The translations under genes and the position numbers were made by a program. Of a stretch of 64,000 nucleotides of DNA, positions 31,804 to 41,536 are shown in pieces. The DNA is from Tranquillimonas alkanivorans (GTDB taxonomy: Bacteria; Pseudomonadota; Alphaproteobacteria; Rhodobacterales; Rhodobacteraceae), in assembly GCF_900115595.1 (NCBI RefSeq), contig NZ_FOXA01000007.1, positions 62,001 to 126,000 on the forward strand. Reading direction: 5' to 3'. The notes under the pieces were generated by a model. The model worked only from the letters and a program-made list of their open reading frames with translations, ran no database searches and was not told the DNA's origin. Positions within the stretch are counted from its first letter, which is position 1. Each line of letters begins with the position of its first letter.

Positions 31804-33273
31804 CTATTCCAACACCACGTCGTAGCCCCATAGCCGGCGGACATGCGCCAGCGTCGCGGTGCGGTCAGCGTCTTCCAGCGGAATGCCGTCGCGGCGGAAG
31901 TGGCGGATCCGCAGCACGCGGTCGCCCATCAGGTCGGCATCGACAAGCTGGATGTCGGGCTCATTGATCGACACGTCGCGCGACCGGGCCAGCGCGTCGC
32001 GCACCCGCTCGTAGCCCTGTTCGTCGTGGATGGCGTCCACGGTCACGTAGCGGTCGGCGGCGTCGTCGGTCAGCGCGAACAGCTTGAGCTCGCGCATCAG
32101 TCGGGGGCTGAGGAACTGCTGGATGAAGCTTTCGTCGCGATAGTTCGCCCAAGCCTCGGTCAGCACGCCCAGCCAGTCGCCGCAGCCCGCGATCTCGGGG
32201 AACCAGGCACGGTCCTCGTCCTCGGGCTCGGTGCAGATGCGCTTGATGTCGCGCATCATGCCGAAGCCCAGCGTATACGGGTTGATGCCCGAATAGCGCG
32301 GATCATCAAAATCGGGCTGGGTCAGGACGTTGGCGTGGTTGTGCAGGATCTCGAACATCGCGCCGTCGTCGATGCGCCCGTCCTCGTGCAGGCGGTGCAT
32401 GATGTAAAAGTGTGTGAAGGTCGCGCACCCCTCGTTCATGATCTGCGTCTGCTTCTGCGGATAGAAGTACTGCGCGACGTTGCGCACGATCCCCAGGATC
32501 TCGCGCTGCCAGGGCTCGAGGATGGGGCTGTGGTGTTCGAGGAAGAACAGCAGGTTCTCCTCGGGCAGGTGCATGCGGCGGCGGCGTTCGCTTGCCGCGT
32601 CGGGCACGGGCGCGGCGGTCTGCGGCCTCTCGAACGTGTCGAGCAGGTAGTCCACGGCCTCTTCCTGGGCCTTGAACCGCTCGATGGCGCGGCGTTTCTC
32701 CTCGCTGGCCGACAGGTCGGGCGGGCGGCGGTGGCGGAAGACGCCGGCCGACATCAGCGCGTGGGCCGAGTCCAGCGTGCGTTCGACCTGCCGTTCGCCG
32801 TGCCGTTCCTCGCACCGGGCGATGAAGCCGCGAGCGTAGTCGAGGTAGTCGAGAATGCCGTCGGGGTCGGTCCACTGCCGGAACAGGTGGTTGTTCTTGA
32901 AGAAGTGGTTATGCCCGAAGGCCGCGTGCGCCATCACCAGCGCCTGAAGCGCCATGGTGTTCTCTTCCAGGCAGTAGCTGACGCAGGGATTCGAGTTGAT
33001 GACGATTTCAAAGGCCAGCCCCCGCGCGCCCTTGCGGTACATCCGTTCGTGCTGGATGAAATGCTTGCCGAAGGACCAGTGGCGGTACATCAGCGGCATC
33101 CCGACCGAGGAATAGGCGTCGAGCATCTGCTCGGCCGAGATGATCTCGATCTGGTTGGGGAAGCAGTCGAGGCGCAGTTCCTTCGTCGCCACCTGCTCGA
33201 TCGCCTCGTAGGCGCGGTCGAGCTTCTCGAAGGTCCAGTCGGTGCCCTCGAAGATCAGCTTGCTGTCAGCCAT
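31804..33273 (-). CDS. SpoVR family protein (YcgB-like)
   Basis: A 489-residue SpoVR/YcgB protein. Family phrases include CFPNQIEIISAEQMLDAYSS, MYRHWSFGKHFI, GLAFEIVINSNPCVSYCLEE, AHAAFGHNHFFKNNHLFR, QKQTQIMNEGCATFTHFYIM and GINPYTLGFGMMRDI. The many conserved His and Glu suggest a metal site, and the biochemical role is unknown. It is the last gene of prkA-yeaH-spoVR, a trio found together in many proteobacteria and tied to stationary-phase and nutrient stress. The ATG overlaps the yeaH stop by 8 bases, with GGGGAGGAGG upstream. Confidence 0.95.
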   Translation of the reverse strand: MADSKLIFEGTDWTFEKLDRAYEAIEQVATKELRLDCFPNQIEIISAEQMLDAYSSVGMPLMYRHWSFGKHFIQHERMYRKGARGLAFEIVINSNPCVSYCLEENTMALQALVMAHAAFGHNHFFKNNHLFRQWTDPDGILDYLDYARGFIARCEERHGERQVERTLDSAHALMSAGVFRHRRPPDLSASEEKRRAIERFKAQEEAVDYLLDTFERPQTAAPVPDAASERRRRMHLPEENLLFFLEHHSPILEPWQREILGIVRNVAQYFYPQKQTQIMNEGCATFTHFYIMHRLHEDGRIDDGAMFEILHNHANVLTQPDFDDPRYSGINPYTLGFGMMRDIKRICTEPEDEDRAWFPEIAGCGDWLGVLTEAWANYRDESFIQQFLSPRLMRELKLFALTDDAADRYVTVDAIHDEQGYERVRDALARSRDVSINEPDIQLVDADLMGDRVLRIRHFRRDGIPLEDADRTATLAHVRRLWGYDVVLE

Positions 33274-34585
33274 GCTGCGCCTCCTCCCCTCCCCGGGCGA
33301 AGAGCTCGCGGAAAACCGGGTAGATCCCCGCCGGGTTGGCGATCCGCTTGGTCTTGAAGTTCGGCCAGGCCTGCGCAACCTCGCGATAGGCCAGCCACAG
33401 CTCTGTGCCGTTACCGTCGTGTTTCAGGAAGCGCGTCTCCTCTTCGGCGATGATCTCGACATAGGCGAAGTATTGGCAGACCGGCATCAGGTGGTCGTTG
33501 AGCAACTGCATGCAGCGCGACGAGTCGCCGGGCGAGTTATCCCCGTCCGAGGCCTGCGCGGCATAGATGTTCCACTCGCGCGGGGAATACCGCGCCTCGA
33601 CGATCTTCTTCATCTGTTCGAGCGCCGAGCTGACGACCGTGCCGCCGGTTTCGCGGGCATAGAAGAACGTCTCTTCGTCCACCTCGCTGGCGCGGTGGGT
33701 GTGGCGGATGAAGACCAGCTCGACCCGGTCGTAGCGCCGGGTGAGGAACAGGTGAAGCAGGACGAAGAACCGCTTGGCCAGGTCCTTCTCGCGCTCGCCC
33801 ATCGAGGCCGAGACGTCCATCAGGCAGAACATCACCGCCTTGGCGTTGGGCTCGGGGCGCGGGACAAAGTAGTTGTAGCGCACGTCGAGCGGGTCGATGT
33901 AGGGCACGACCTTCTGGCGGCGCAGAAGTTCGTCCAGTTCCTCGCGCGTCTCCTTCAGCTCCTTGCGCTGCTTGGCGGTGGGGGCGTGTATCTCCTCCAG
34001 CTCGAAGATGCGCTTGCGCAGTTCGCGCACCGTGGCGTCGGTGGGCCGCCTTAGCGCCAGGCGGCGGCCATAGGCGTTGCGCATGGTGCGCCCGACATTG
34101 AGGTTCGCGGGCGCCCCGGTGACCGACAGGCCCGCGCGGCGCGGCTTGGCGGTCTCGATCTCCTTCAGGGTTTGCTTCACTAGGTCGGGAAGCTCGAGAT
34201 CCTCGAAGAAGATGTCGAGGAACTCGTCGCGGGACAGCACGAAGGTGAAGTCGTCCTCTCCCTCTCCGTTGTCCGAGCCCTTGCGCCCGGAGCCGCCCGC
34301 TCCGCCCGGCGGCTTCTCGATCCGGTCGCCGGCGCGGAACTGCTTGTTGCCGGGCAGGATACGCTCGTGCCGGCCGCCGCGGGGGTCGTGGTGGAACTGC
34401 GGCTCGTTGATGCCGTCGGTGGGCACCGTGACCTCGCCGCTGCGGTCCATGTCTCGGATGCCGCGCGTGCGGATCGACTTGTTCACCGCCTCCTTCACCT
34501 GCTCGCGCACCCGCTTGATGAAGCGACGGCGGTTGCCGAGGTTCTTGTCCTTGGGGTTCAGCCGGCGATCGATGAAATGGGACAT
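33266..34585 (-). CDS. yeaH: YeaH/DUF444 protein with a von Willebrand A-type region
   Basis: A 439-residue DUF444 protein. The N-terminus is basic (MSHFIDRRLNPKDKNLGNRR), and a Gly/Lys-rich linker follows (GGAGGSGRKGSDNGEGEDD). VRYNYFVPRPEPNAKAVMF and LMDVSASMGEREKDLAKRFF carry the MIDAS-like DxSxS of a VWA domain near residue 255. In this trio YeaH is regarded as a partner of the PrkA kinase. Its start is 14 bases after the prkA stop, and the stop overlaps spoVR. The ribosome binding site is weak. Confidence 0.94.
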   Translation of the reverse strand: MSHFIDRRLNPKDKNLGNRRRFIKRVREQVKEAVNKSIRTRGIRDMDRSGEVTVPTDGINEPQFHHDPRGGRHERILPGNKQFRAGDRIEKPPGGAGGSGRKGSDNGEGEDDFTFVLSRDEFLDIFFEDLELPDLVKQTLKEIETAKPRRAGLSVTGAPANLNVGRTMRNAYGRRLALRRPTDATVRELRKRIFELEEIHAPTAKQRKELKETREELDELLRRQKVVPYIDPLDVRYNYFVPRPEPNAKAVMFCLMDVSASMGEREKDLAKRFFVLLHLFLTRRYDRVELVFIRHTHRASEVDEETFFYARETGGTVVSSALEQMKKIVEARYSPREWNIYAAQASDGDNSPGDSSRCMQLLNDHLMPVCQYFAYVEIIAEEETRFLKHDGNGTELWLAYREVAQAWPNFKTKRIANPAGIYPVFRELFARGGEEAQHG

Positions 34586-34598
34586 GATGCGGTCCGGC

Positions 34599-36533
34599 TC
34601 ACCCCGCCTTGTTGACGCGCATGTACCACTCGACCAGACGCCTGACCTGCTTGGGCGTGTAGCCGCGGGCGACCATGCGATCGACGAACTCGGCGTGCTT
34701 GGCCTGGGTGTCGCTGTCGCTTTTCGCGCCGAAGCTGATGACGGGCAGCAGGTCTTCCACATGGCTGAACATGCGCTTCTCGATCACCCGGCGCAGTTTC
34801 TCGTACTTGCGCCAGTCCGGGTTCTGGCCCGACCGCTCGGCCCGGGCGCGCAGGACGAACTTGACGACCTCGTTGCGGAAGTCCTTGGGGTTCGAGATGC
34901 CGGCCGGTTTCTCGATCTTCTCGAGCTCCTGGTTGAGCACCTCGCGGTCGTACATCTGCCCGGTGTCGGGGTCCTTGTAGTCCTGTTCCTCGATCCAGGC
35001 ATCGGCATAGGCGATGTAGCGGTCGAAGAGGTTCTGGCCGAAGTCCGAGTAGCTTTCCAGGTACGCCTTCTGGATCTCCTCGCCAATGAACTCGGCGTAG
35101 CGGGGGGCGAGCTCGGCCTTCACGAAGTTCATGTAACTCTGCTCGACCTCCTCGGGGAACTGCTCGCGCTTGATGGTCTGTTCGAGCACGTACATCAGGT
35201 GCACCGGGTCGGCGGCGACCTCCTCGGGGTCGTGGTTGAAGGTCTCGGACAGCACCTTGAAGGCGAAGCGGGTCGATATGCCGGTCATGCCCTCGTCCAC
35301 CCCGGCCGCGTCGCGGTACTCCTGGATCGAGCGGGCGCGCGGGTCGGTGTGCTTGAGCGTCTCGCCGTCATAGACCCGAAGCTTGGAATAGAGCGACGAG
35401 TTCTCGTGCTCGCGCAGCCGCGTGAGGACCGAGAACTTCGCCAGCATCGGCAGTGTCTCGGGCGCGCGCGGTGCCTCGCCCAGGGTCGAGTTCGTCAGGA
35501 GTTTCTCGTAGATCTGCGTCTCTTCCGTCGCCCTCAGGCAGTACGGCACCTTCACCACGCTGATCCGGTCGAGGAACGCCTCGTTGTTGCGGTCCGACTT
35601 GAACTGCTGCCACTCGGCCTCGTTCGAGTGGGCAATGATGATCCCCTGGTAGGGCATCGCGCCGATGTTCTCGGTCCCGACATACGACCCCTCCTGCGTC
35701 GCCGTCAGAAGCGGGTGCAGCACCTTGATCGGCGCCTTGAACATCTCGACGAACTCCATCAGCCCCTGCGTGGTCCGATTGAGCGCGCCCGAGTAGCTGT
35801 AGGCGTCCGGGTCGTTCTGGCTGAAGTGTTCCAGCTTGCGGATGTCGAGCTTGCCGACCAGCGACGAGACGTCCTGGTTGTTCTCGTCCCCCGGCTCGGT
35901 CTTGGCGACGCCGATCTGGCGCAGCTTAGACGGCTGGAGCTTCACCACCGAAAACTTCGAGATGTCGCCGTCGAATTCCTCGAGCCGCTTGACGGCCCAG
36001 GGCGACAGGAGCCCGGTCAGAAGGCGCTGGGGGATGTTGTACTTGTCCTCGAGCACCGCGCCGAAGCGTTCGCGCTCGAACAGGCCCAGGGGGCTTTCGA
36101 AGACGGGGCTGATCTGCTCGCCCGCCTTGAGGACGTAGATCGGCTCTTTCTCCATCAGCCGCTTGAGGATCTCGGCGATGGTGGATTTGCCGCCGCCGAC
36201 GGGGCCCAGCAGATAGAGGATCTGCTTGCGCTCTTCGAGGCCCTGGCTCGCGTGCCGGAAGAAGCCCACGATGCGCTCGATCGTGTCCTCGGCCCCGTAA
36301 AGCTCGGCGAAGGCCGGGTATCGCGAGATGGTTCGGTTCTGAAAGATGCGGCTGAGCCGCTGGTCCTGACTGGTGTCGATACGCGTGGGTTCGCCGATGG
36401 CCGAGACCATCCGCTCGGCTGCCGTGGCCCGCATTCTCGGGTCTTCCCGGCACCCCAGCAGGTAGTCCTGCAGGGACATCTCCTCCACTCTGCTCTGCTC
36501 GTACGCCTCCGCGAATTCCGTGAACAAGTCCAT
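34599..36533 (-). CDS. prkA: PrkA serine protein kinase / AAA+ protein
   Basis: A 644-residue PrkA. The AAA+ part has the P-loop ILYLLGPVGGGKSTIAEIL (about residues 105-123) and YQGIIIAHSNEAEWQ; the kinase-like C-terminal domain includes DPDTGQMYDREVLNQELEKIE. It matches the family length closely. PrkA homologues respond to nutrient stress, and recent work on Bacillus PrkA suggests protease activity, so the kinase label is historical. It is first of the prkA-yeaH-spoVR operon. An AT-rich perfect palindrome (36579-36598) lies 46 bases upstream of its ATG. Confidence 0.96.
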   Translation of the reverse strand: MDLFTEFAEAYEQSRVEEMSLQDYLLGCREDPRMRATAAERMVSAIGEPTRIDTSQDQRLSRIFQNRTISRYPAFAELYGAEDTIERIVGFFRHASQGLEERKQILYLLGPVGGGKSTIAEILKRLMEKEPIYVLKAGEQISPVFESPLGLFERERFGAVLEDKYNIPQRLLTGLLSPWAVKRLEEFDGDISKFSVVKLQPSKLRQIGVAKTEPGDENNQDVSSLVGKLDIRKLEHFSQNDPDAYSYSGALNRTTQGLMEFVEMFKAPIKVLHPLLTATQEGSYVGTENIGAMPYQGIIIAHSNEAEWQQFKSDRNNEAFLDRISVVKVPYCLRATEETQIYEKLLTNSTLGEAPRAPETLPMLAKFSVLTRLREHENSSLYSKLRVYDGETLKHTDPRARSIQEYRDAAGVDEGMTGISTRFAFKVLSETFNHDPEEVAADPVHLMYVLEQTIKREQFPEEVEQSYMNFVKAELAPRYAEFIGEEIQKAYLESYSDFGQNLFDRYIAYADAWIEEQDYKDPDTGQMYDREVLNQELEKIEKPAGISNPKDFRNEVVKFVLRARAERSGQNPDWRKYEKLRRVIEKRMFSHVEDLLPVISFGAKSDSDTQAKHAEFVDRMVARGYTPKQVRRLVEWYMRVNKAG

Positions 36534-36578
36534 GTGTCGCTCTCTCGCCTCGCTGGCGCCGAAGCGCCTTGTTGACGC

Positions 36579-36598
36579 TAAGTCATATTAATGACTTA
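36579..36598 (-). promoter_or_regulatory. Perfect AT-rich palindrome upstream of prkA, candidate operator
   Basis: TAAGTCAT-atta-ATGACTTA: 8-bp perfect arms and a 4-base centre, in very GC-rich surroundings. It lies 46 bases before the prkA start and includes a -10-like TAATAT on the minus strand. No matching -35 is seen. It may bind a dimeric regulator. Confidence 0.5.
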
Positions 36599-36860
36599 TG
36601 ACGGGCCCGCGTACTTGCAAGACACATGACCGTAACCGGAACGGACCCGACTGCGGTTGATGCGTCCATTGTACGCGCAAAGGGCGACTTGGCTACAGAA
36701 AGCGACACTCCGGTGTCAGGTGTGATCACCGCGTGAGGTACCCGACAGCCGCGTGAGCGGATCGCGGGCGGACCGGAGCGTCGCGGACCGCAAGCCGGTG
36801 GCGACGGGGCTGCGGCACGTGGGACATGGAGTGCGCCCAAAGGGCAGCGATCGCCTTGGT

Positions 36861-36906
36861 GGGCGGGCGGGCGCTGCCCGGGCCGCTGGCCCGGGCGGGT
36901 TGGCTT
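36861..36906. repeat. 46-bp direct repeat, copy A
   Basis: Identical over 46 bases to 37070-37115 (offset 209). It contains the hairpin GCCCGGGCC-gct-GGCCCGGGC. Flanking sequence is also related (GGGCAGCG before it and GGCGCGC after it), so a larger unit of roughly 140 bases appears to be duplicated. A related copy in reverse orientation is at about 15525-15566. Confidence 0.75.
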
Positions 36907-37069
36907 CGAGCGGCGCGCAATCGTTGGCCGCACGGACCAGAGGCTGTGGCAGCGGATGCTTCGCGGAGTGATCGACAGGTGATCTGGTTTGACGCGCCGG
37001 CACGTGGCGAACGGTGCGTCCCAAGAGGGCAGCGTCCACACGTGGTGGGCGTGAAAGCGTCCGCCGTGG

Positions 37070-37115
37070 GGGCGGGCGGGCGCTGCCCGGGCCGCTGGCC
37101 CGGGCGGGTTGGCTT
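37070..37115. repeat. 46-bp direct repeat, copy B
   Basis: This is the second exact copy of the repeat at 36861-36906, including the GCCCGGGCC-gct-GGCCCGGGC hairpin. It lies 44 bases beyond the ugpC stop and directly abuts the ugpC 3' hairpin. Confidence 0.75.
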
Positions 37116-37120
37116 GGGGC

Positions 37121-37151
37121 GGCGCGCGGCGGTCCGACCGGGCCGCGCGCC
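37121..37151 (-). terminator. Strong hairpin at the 3' end of the ugp operon
   Basis: GGCGCGCGGC (37121-37130) and GCCGCGCGCC (37142-37151) form a perfect 10-bp stem that can extend through GGT/ACC in the loop. It begins 8 bases after the ugpC stop. There is no T-run, so it may act as a 3' end stabiliser or a non-canonical terminator. Confidence 0.55.
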
Positions 37152-37158
37152 GTGAGGG

Positions 37159-38214
<1,056 letters not shown>

Positions 38215-38223
38215 GTCTTCTCT

Positions 38224-39069
38224 TTACTTCTCGACCTCGACGAGCCCGCGCACGAACAGGCGCTGCATGCCGAGGATCACGATGACGGGGGGCAGGAGCG
38301 CGAGGATCGCGGTCGCCATGATGAGGTGCCATTCCGGCAACGAGTCGCCGGCATTCGCCATCCGCTTGATGCCCATGACGACGGTGTAATAGCTCTCGTC
38401 CGTGGTCACGAGCAGCGGCCAGAGGTACTGGTTCCAGCCGTAGATGAAGAGGATCACGAACAGCGCGGCCAGGTTGGTCCGGCTCAGCGGCACCAGGATG
38501 TCGCGGAAGAACTTCATCGGCCCGGCCCCGTCGATACGCGCCGCCTCGGTCAGCTCTTCCGGCACGGTCATGAAGAACTGCCGGAACAGGAACGTCGCCG
38601 TCGCCGAGGCGATGAGCGGGATGGACAGGCCGGCATAGGAGTTCAGCATGCCCAGCTGCGCCACGACCTCGTAGGTGGGCAGGATACGCACCTCGACCGG
38701 CAGCATCAGCGTGATGAAGATCGTCCAGAACGCCAGAACCCGGAACGGGAACTTGAAATAGACGATGGCGAAGGACGACAGCAGCGAGATCGCGATCTTT
38801 CCCAGCGCGATGGCCATCGCCATGATCGTCGAGTTCATCAGCATCAGCCCGATGGGCGGCGCGCCGGCGGTCGACAGCCCCTCTCCCAGCACCGTCGCAT
38901 AGTTCTGGAAGAACTGGTCGCCGGGCAGAAGCGGCAGGCCCCGGTTCACCTCGATCCCGGTATGGGTCGAGGCAACGAAGGCCAGGTAGATCGGGAAGGC
39001 GAAGATCGCCGCGCCGAGGATCAGCACGAAGTGCTGGACGAAGTTCAGGACGGGTCTGCGTTCGACCAT
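38224..39069 (-). CDS. ugpE: sn-Glycerol-3-phosphate ABC transporter permease UgpE
   Basis: A 281-residue inner-membrane permease with six hydrophobic segments. The conserved EAA loop is [20 protein letters not shown] near residue 185, where the ATPase docks. [16 protein letters not shown] and [20 protein letters not shown] match UgpE of E. coli. It pairs with UgpA. Its ATG overlaps the ugpA stop by one base, and ugpC follows. Confidence 0.95.
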   Translation of the reverse strand: MVERRPVLNFVQHFVLILGAAIFAFPIYLAFVASTHTGIEVNRGLPLLPGDQFFQNYATVLGEGLSTAGAPPIGLMLMNSTIMAMAIALGKIAISLLSSFAIVYFKFPFRVLAFWTIFITLMLPVEVRILPTYEVVAQLGMLNSYAGLSIPLIASATATFLFRQFFMTVPEELTEAARIDGAGPMKFFRDILVPLSRTNLAALFVILFIYGWNQYLWPLLVTTDESYYTVVMGIKRMANAGDSLPEWHLIMATAILALLPPVIVILGMQRLFVRGLVEVEK

Positions 39070-39953
39070 CAGTATTCCACCCTGCGTTCGATGTAACGGA
39101 ACTGGATCGCGGTCAGCGCGATCACGATGACCATGAGGATCACGGACTGCGCCGCCGAGGAGCCGAGGTTCAGGCCCTCGAAGGCGTCCCGCCAGACCTT
39201 GTAGACCAGGATCACCGTCTCGTTGCCCGGACCGCCGCCGGTGGTGGCGTGCACGATGCCGAAGGTTTCGAAGAAGGCGTAGACGACGTTGACGACCAGA
39301 AGGAAGAAAACCGTCGGCGACAGGAGCGGCAGCTGGATCGACCAGAAGCGCTTGAACGGCCCGGCATTGTCGATGGCCGCGGCCTCGATCAGCGAGCGCG
39401 GGATCGCCTGGAGCCCGGCGAGGAAGAACAGGAAGTTATAGCTCACCTGCCGCCACGCCGCCGCGATGACGATCAGTGCCATGGCGTCGTTGCCGTCCTG
39501 GAAATGGTTCCAGTCGTAGCCGAGCTGGCCCATGGCGTAAGCGCCGATGCCGATGGTGGGGTTGAACAGGAACCACCAAAGCACGCCCGCGATGGCGGGG
39601 GCCACGGCGTAGGGCCAGATCAGCACGGTGCGGTAGACCAGCGCCGACTTGATCACGCGGTCGGCCATTACGGCCAGCACCAGCGCGATGCCCATCGACA
39701 GGCCTGCGACCAGTGCGCTGAAGACGATCGTGGTCCAGAAGCTTTCCAGGTAGGCGCTGTCGCTGAACAGGCGTTCGAAGTTGGCGAGGCCCACGAACTC
39801 GGTCTTCAGACCGAAGGCGTCCTCGCGCAGGACGGACTGGTAGATGGCCTGGCTCGCCGGCCAGAGAAAGAAGACCGCCGTGATGACGATCTGGGGCGCC
39901 ACCAGCAGGTACGGTAACCAGCGGTGGCGGAAGGTAACCCTCTTGGTGCGCAC
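39069..39953 (-). CDS. ugpA: sn-Glycerol-3-phosphate ABC transporter permease UgpA
   Basis: A 294-residue permease with six membrane segments and the EAA loop [41 protein letters not shown] at the N-terminus, and [22 protein letters not shown] near the end, are UgpA-like. The start is GTG 39953; GGAGGA lies about 11 bases upstream. A terminator-like hairpin stands between ugpB and this gene, as often seen where the binding protein is made in excess. Confidence 0.95.
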   Translation of the reverse strand: MRTKRVTFRHRWLPYLLVAPQIVITAVFFLWPASQAIYQSVLREDAFGLKTEFVGLANFERLFSDSAYLESFWTTIVFSALVAGLSMGIALVLAVMADRVIKSALVYRTVLIWPYAVAPAIAGVLWWFLFNPTIGIGAYAMGQLGYDWNHFQDGNDAMALIVIAAAWRQVSYNFLFFLAGLQAIPRSLIEAAAIDNAGPFKRFWSIQLPLLSPTVFFLLVVNVVYAFFETFGIVHATTGGGPGNETVILVYKVWRDAFEGLNLGSSAAQSVILMVIVIALTAIQFRYIERRVEY

Positions 39954-39980
39954 GGGGCGGCATCCTCCGATGTTGCAACG

Positions 39981-40011
39981 AAAAGGGGGCGGTGCCTGTC
40001 GGCCCGCCCCC
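39981..40011 (-). terminator. Attenuator-like hairpin between ugpB and ugpA
   Basis: On the minus strand GGGGGCGG (40011-40004) pairs with CCGCCCCC (39992-39985) and is followed by TTTT. It lies between the binding protein and permease genes, where partial termination would give more UgpB than permease. Confidence 0.65.
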
Positions 40012-40030
40012 GGCGCCAGATGGCGCGGTC

Positions 40031-41338
40031 TTACATGTTGGTGTCTTCGAAGTCGCGCAGCATGGCGTTGCCACGCTCGGCCGCGTTCGACAGCGCCTCT
40101 TCGGCGGTCTGGTCGCCGCTCCAGAGGTCCTCAAGCTCTTCGTTGATCACGTCACGGATCTGCACGAAGTTGCCGAAGCGCAGGCCGGCCGAGTTGGCGG
40201 TCGGTTCGTTCAGCGACAGCTGCTCGATGGCGGTCTGGGTGCCCGGGTTCTCGTCGTAGAAGCCCTGCTCCTGGGCCAGCTCGTAGGCCGCCGTGGTGAT
40301 CGGGACATAGCCCGTGGACATGTGCCAGTCGGCCTGGATCTCGGGCTGCGAGATGAAGTCGAAGAACTCGGCCACACCCTGGTAGTCCGCGTCCTCGTGG
40401 CCCGACAGCACCCACAGCGTGGCGCCGCCGATGATCGAGTTCTGCGGCGCGTCCGCGGCCTCGGTGTTCAGCGGCAGCATGGTCTGGCCGAAGTTGAACT
40501 CGGCCTGCTCGACCATGTCGGGGTAGTAGGCCGACGAGTTGATCCACAGCGCGCACTCGCCGCTGGTGAACAGCGGGAGCGAGTCGCCGCGACGACCGCC
40601 GTAGACGAAGGTTCCGTCTTCCTGGCTGTCGGCGATGCGCTGCAGCAGGTTGGCCAGGTCCTCGCTTTCGTCGATGGTCAGCTCGGTGTCGAACCCGGCA
40701 AAGCCGTTCTGCTGGGTGCCGATGGGCTGGTTGTGCCAGGCCAGGTAGTTCTCGATCATCGACCAGGACTGCCAGCCGAACGACACGGCGCACTCATGGC
40801 CCTCGGCCTGCAGCGCGTCGGCCAGCTCGAACACCTCGTCCCAGGTCTGCGGCACGTCCTTGCCCGCCTGGTCCAGCAGGTCCTGGTTGTACCACATCAC
40901 CGGCGTCGACGAGTTGAAGGGCAGCGACAGAAGCTGGCCCTCGGGGGTCGAGTAGTACGAGCGCACGGCCGGCAGATAGGCGTCGCTGCTCCACTCGATA
41001 TCGGCGTTTTCCATCACCTCGTAGACCGGCTTGATCGCGCCCTGCGCGGCCATCATCGTGGCGGTGCCGACCTCGAACACCTGCACGATGTGCGGCTGCT
41101 CGCCGGCGCGGAAGGCGGCGATCGCGGCGGTCATGTTCTCGGTGTAGTTGCCCTTGTAGGTGGGCACGACGACGAAGTCGTCCTGGCTTTCGTTGTAGGC
41201 GGTGGCCATCTCCTCGACCTTCTCGCCGAGCGCGCCGCCCATGGCGTGCCAGAAGTTGATCTCGGTCTGCGCCATGGCGGCCGGAGCGGCAAGCGCCATG
41301 ACCGAGGCCATGGCCGTCATCGAAAGAGTGGATTTCAT
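40031..41338 (-). CDS. ugpB: sn-Glycerol-3-phosphate-binding periplasmic protein
   Basis: A 435-residue receptor. The signal peptide [20 protein letters not shown] is cut after AMA before [84 protein letters not shown] and [20 protein letters not shown] agree almost phrase by phrase with E. coli UgpB. It captures glycerol-3-phosphate or glycerophosphodiesters. It is first in the operon, divergent from a LysR gene with a candidate operator in between. No ugpQ phosphodiesterase is present. Confidence 0.96.
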   Translation of the reverse strand: MKSTLSMTAMASVMALAAPAAMAQTEINFWHAMGGALGEKVEEMATAYNESQDDFVVVPTYKGNYTENMTAAIAAFRAGEQPHIVQVFEVGTATMMAAQGAIKPVYEVMENADIEWSSDAYLPAVRSYYSTPEGQLLSLPFNSSTPVMWYNQDLLDQAGKDVPQTWDEVFELADALQAEGHECAVSFGWQSWSMIENYLAWHNQPIGTQQNGFAGFDTELTIDESEDLANLLQRIADSQEDGTFVYGGRRGDSLPLFTSGECALWINSSAYYPDMVEQAEFNFGQTMLPLNTEAADAPQNSIIGGATLWVLSGHEDADYQGVAEFFDFISQPEIQADWHMSTGYVPITTAAYELAQEQGFYDENPGTQTAIEQLSLNEPTANSAGLRFGNFVQIRDVINEELEDLWSGDQTAEEALSNAAERGNAMLRDFEDTNM

Positions 41339-41470
41339 CGGAACGTCCCCGTTTATTGTTTGCTGCGCAGCGCGACCGGAGCGAAATGTTCCGCCGGCAG
41401 CCGCACCTGCTGCTGCACAAAAAGCCAGCAAAGTGGCGATGCATCAAATGAAAATTTTCCAACAATGTTT

Positions 41471-41485
41471 ATAACCTGATGTTAT
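41471..41485. promoter_or_regulatory. Candidate LysR operator between ugpB and the LysR gene
   Basis: ATAAC-ctgat-GTTAT is a perfect inverted repeat containing the LysR-type T-N11-A pattern (T41472 to A41484). It sits in the 198-base divergent gap, 52 bases before the LysR ATG, in an AT-rich patch (CAAATGAAAATTTTCC) that is unusual for this sequence. It is the likely binding site of the adjacent regulator. Confidence 0.55.
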
Positions 41486-41536
41486 GAAGCAGCGACGGCA
41501 CACAGGGGGTGCCGTTTCCGCCGGGGATTTCGCCGC

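Larger units (their letters stand above)
36534..37158. other. Intergenic region between ugpC and prkA
   Basis: The 625-base gap contains no convincing gene; frames across it are repetitive Pro/Arg/Ala readings. From the prkA side it holds the AT-rich palindrome (36579-36598), then two copies of a 46-bp repeat (36861-36906 and 37070-37115), and a strong hairpin just after the ugpC stop (37121-37151). The prkA promoter should be in the right-hand 300 bases next to the palindrome. Confidence 0.65.
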
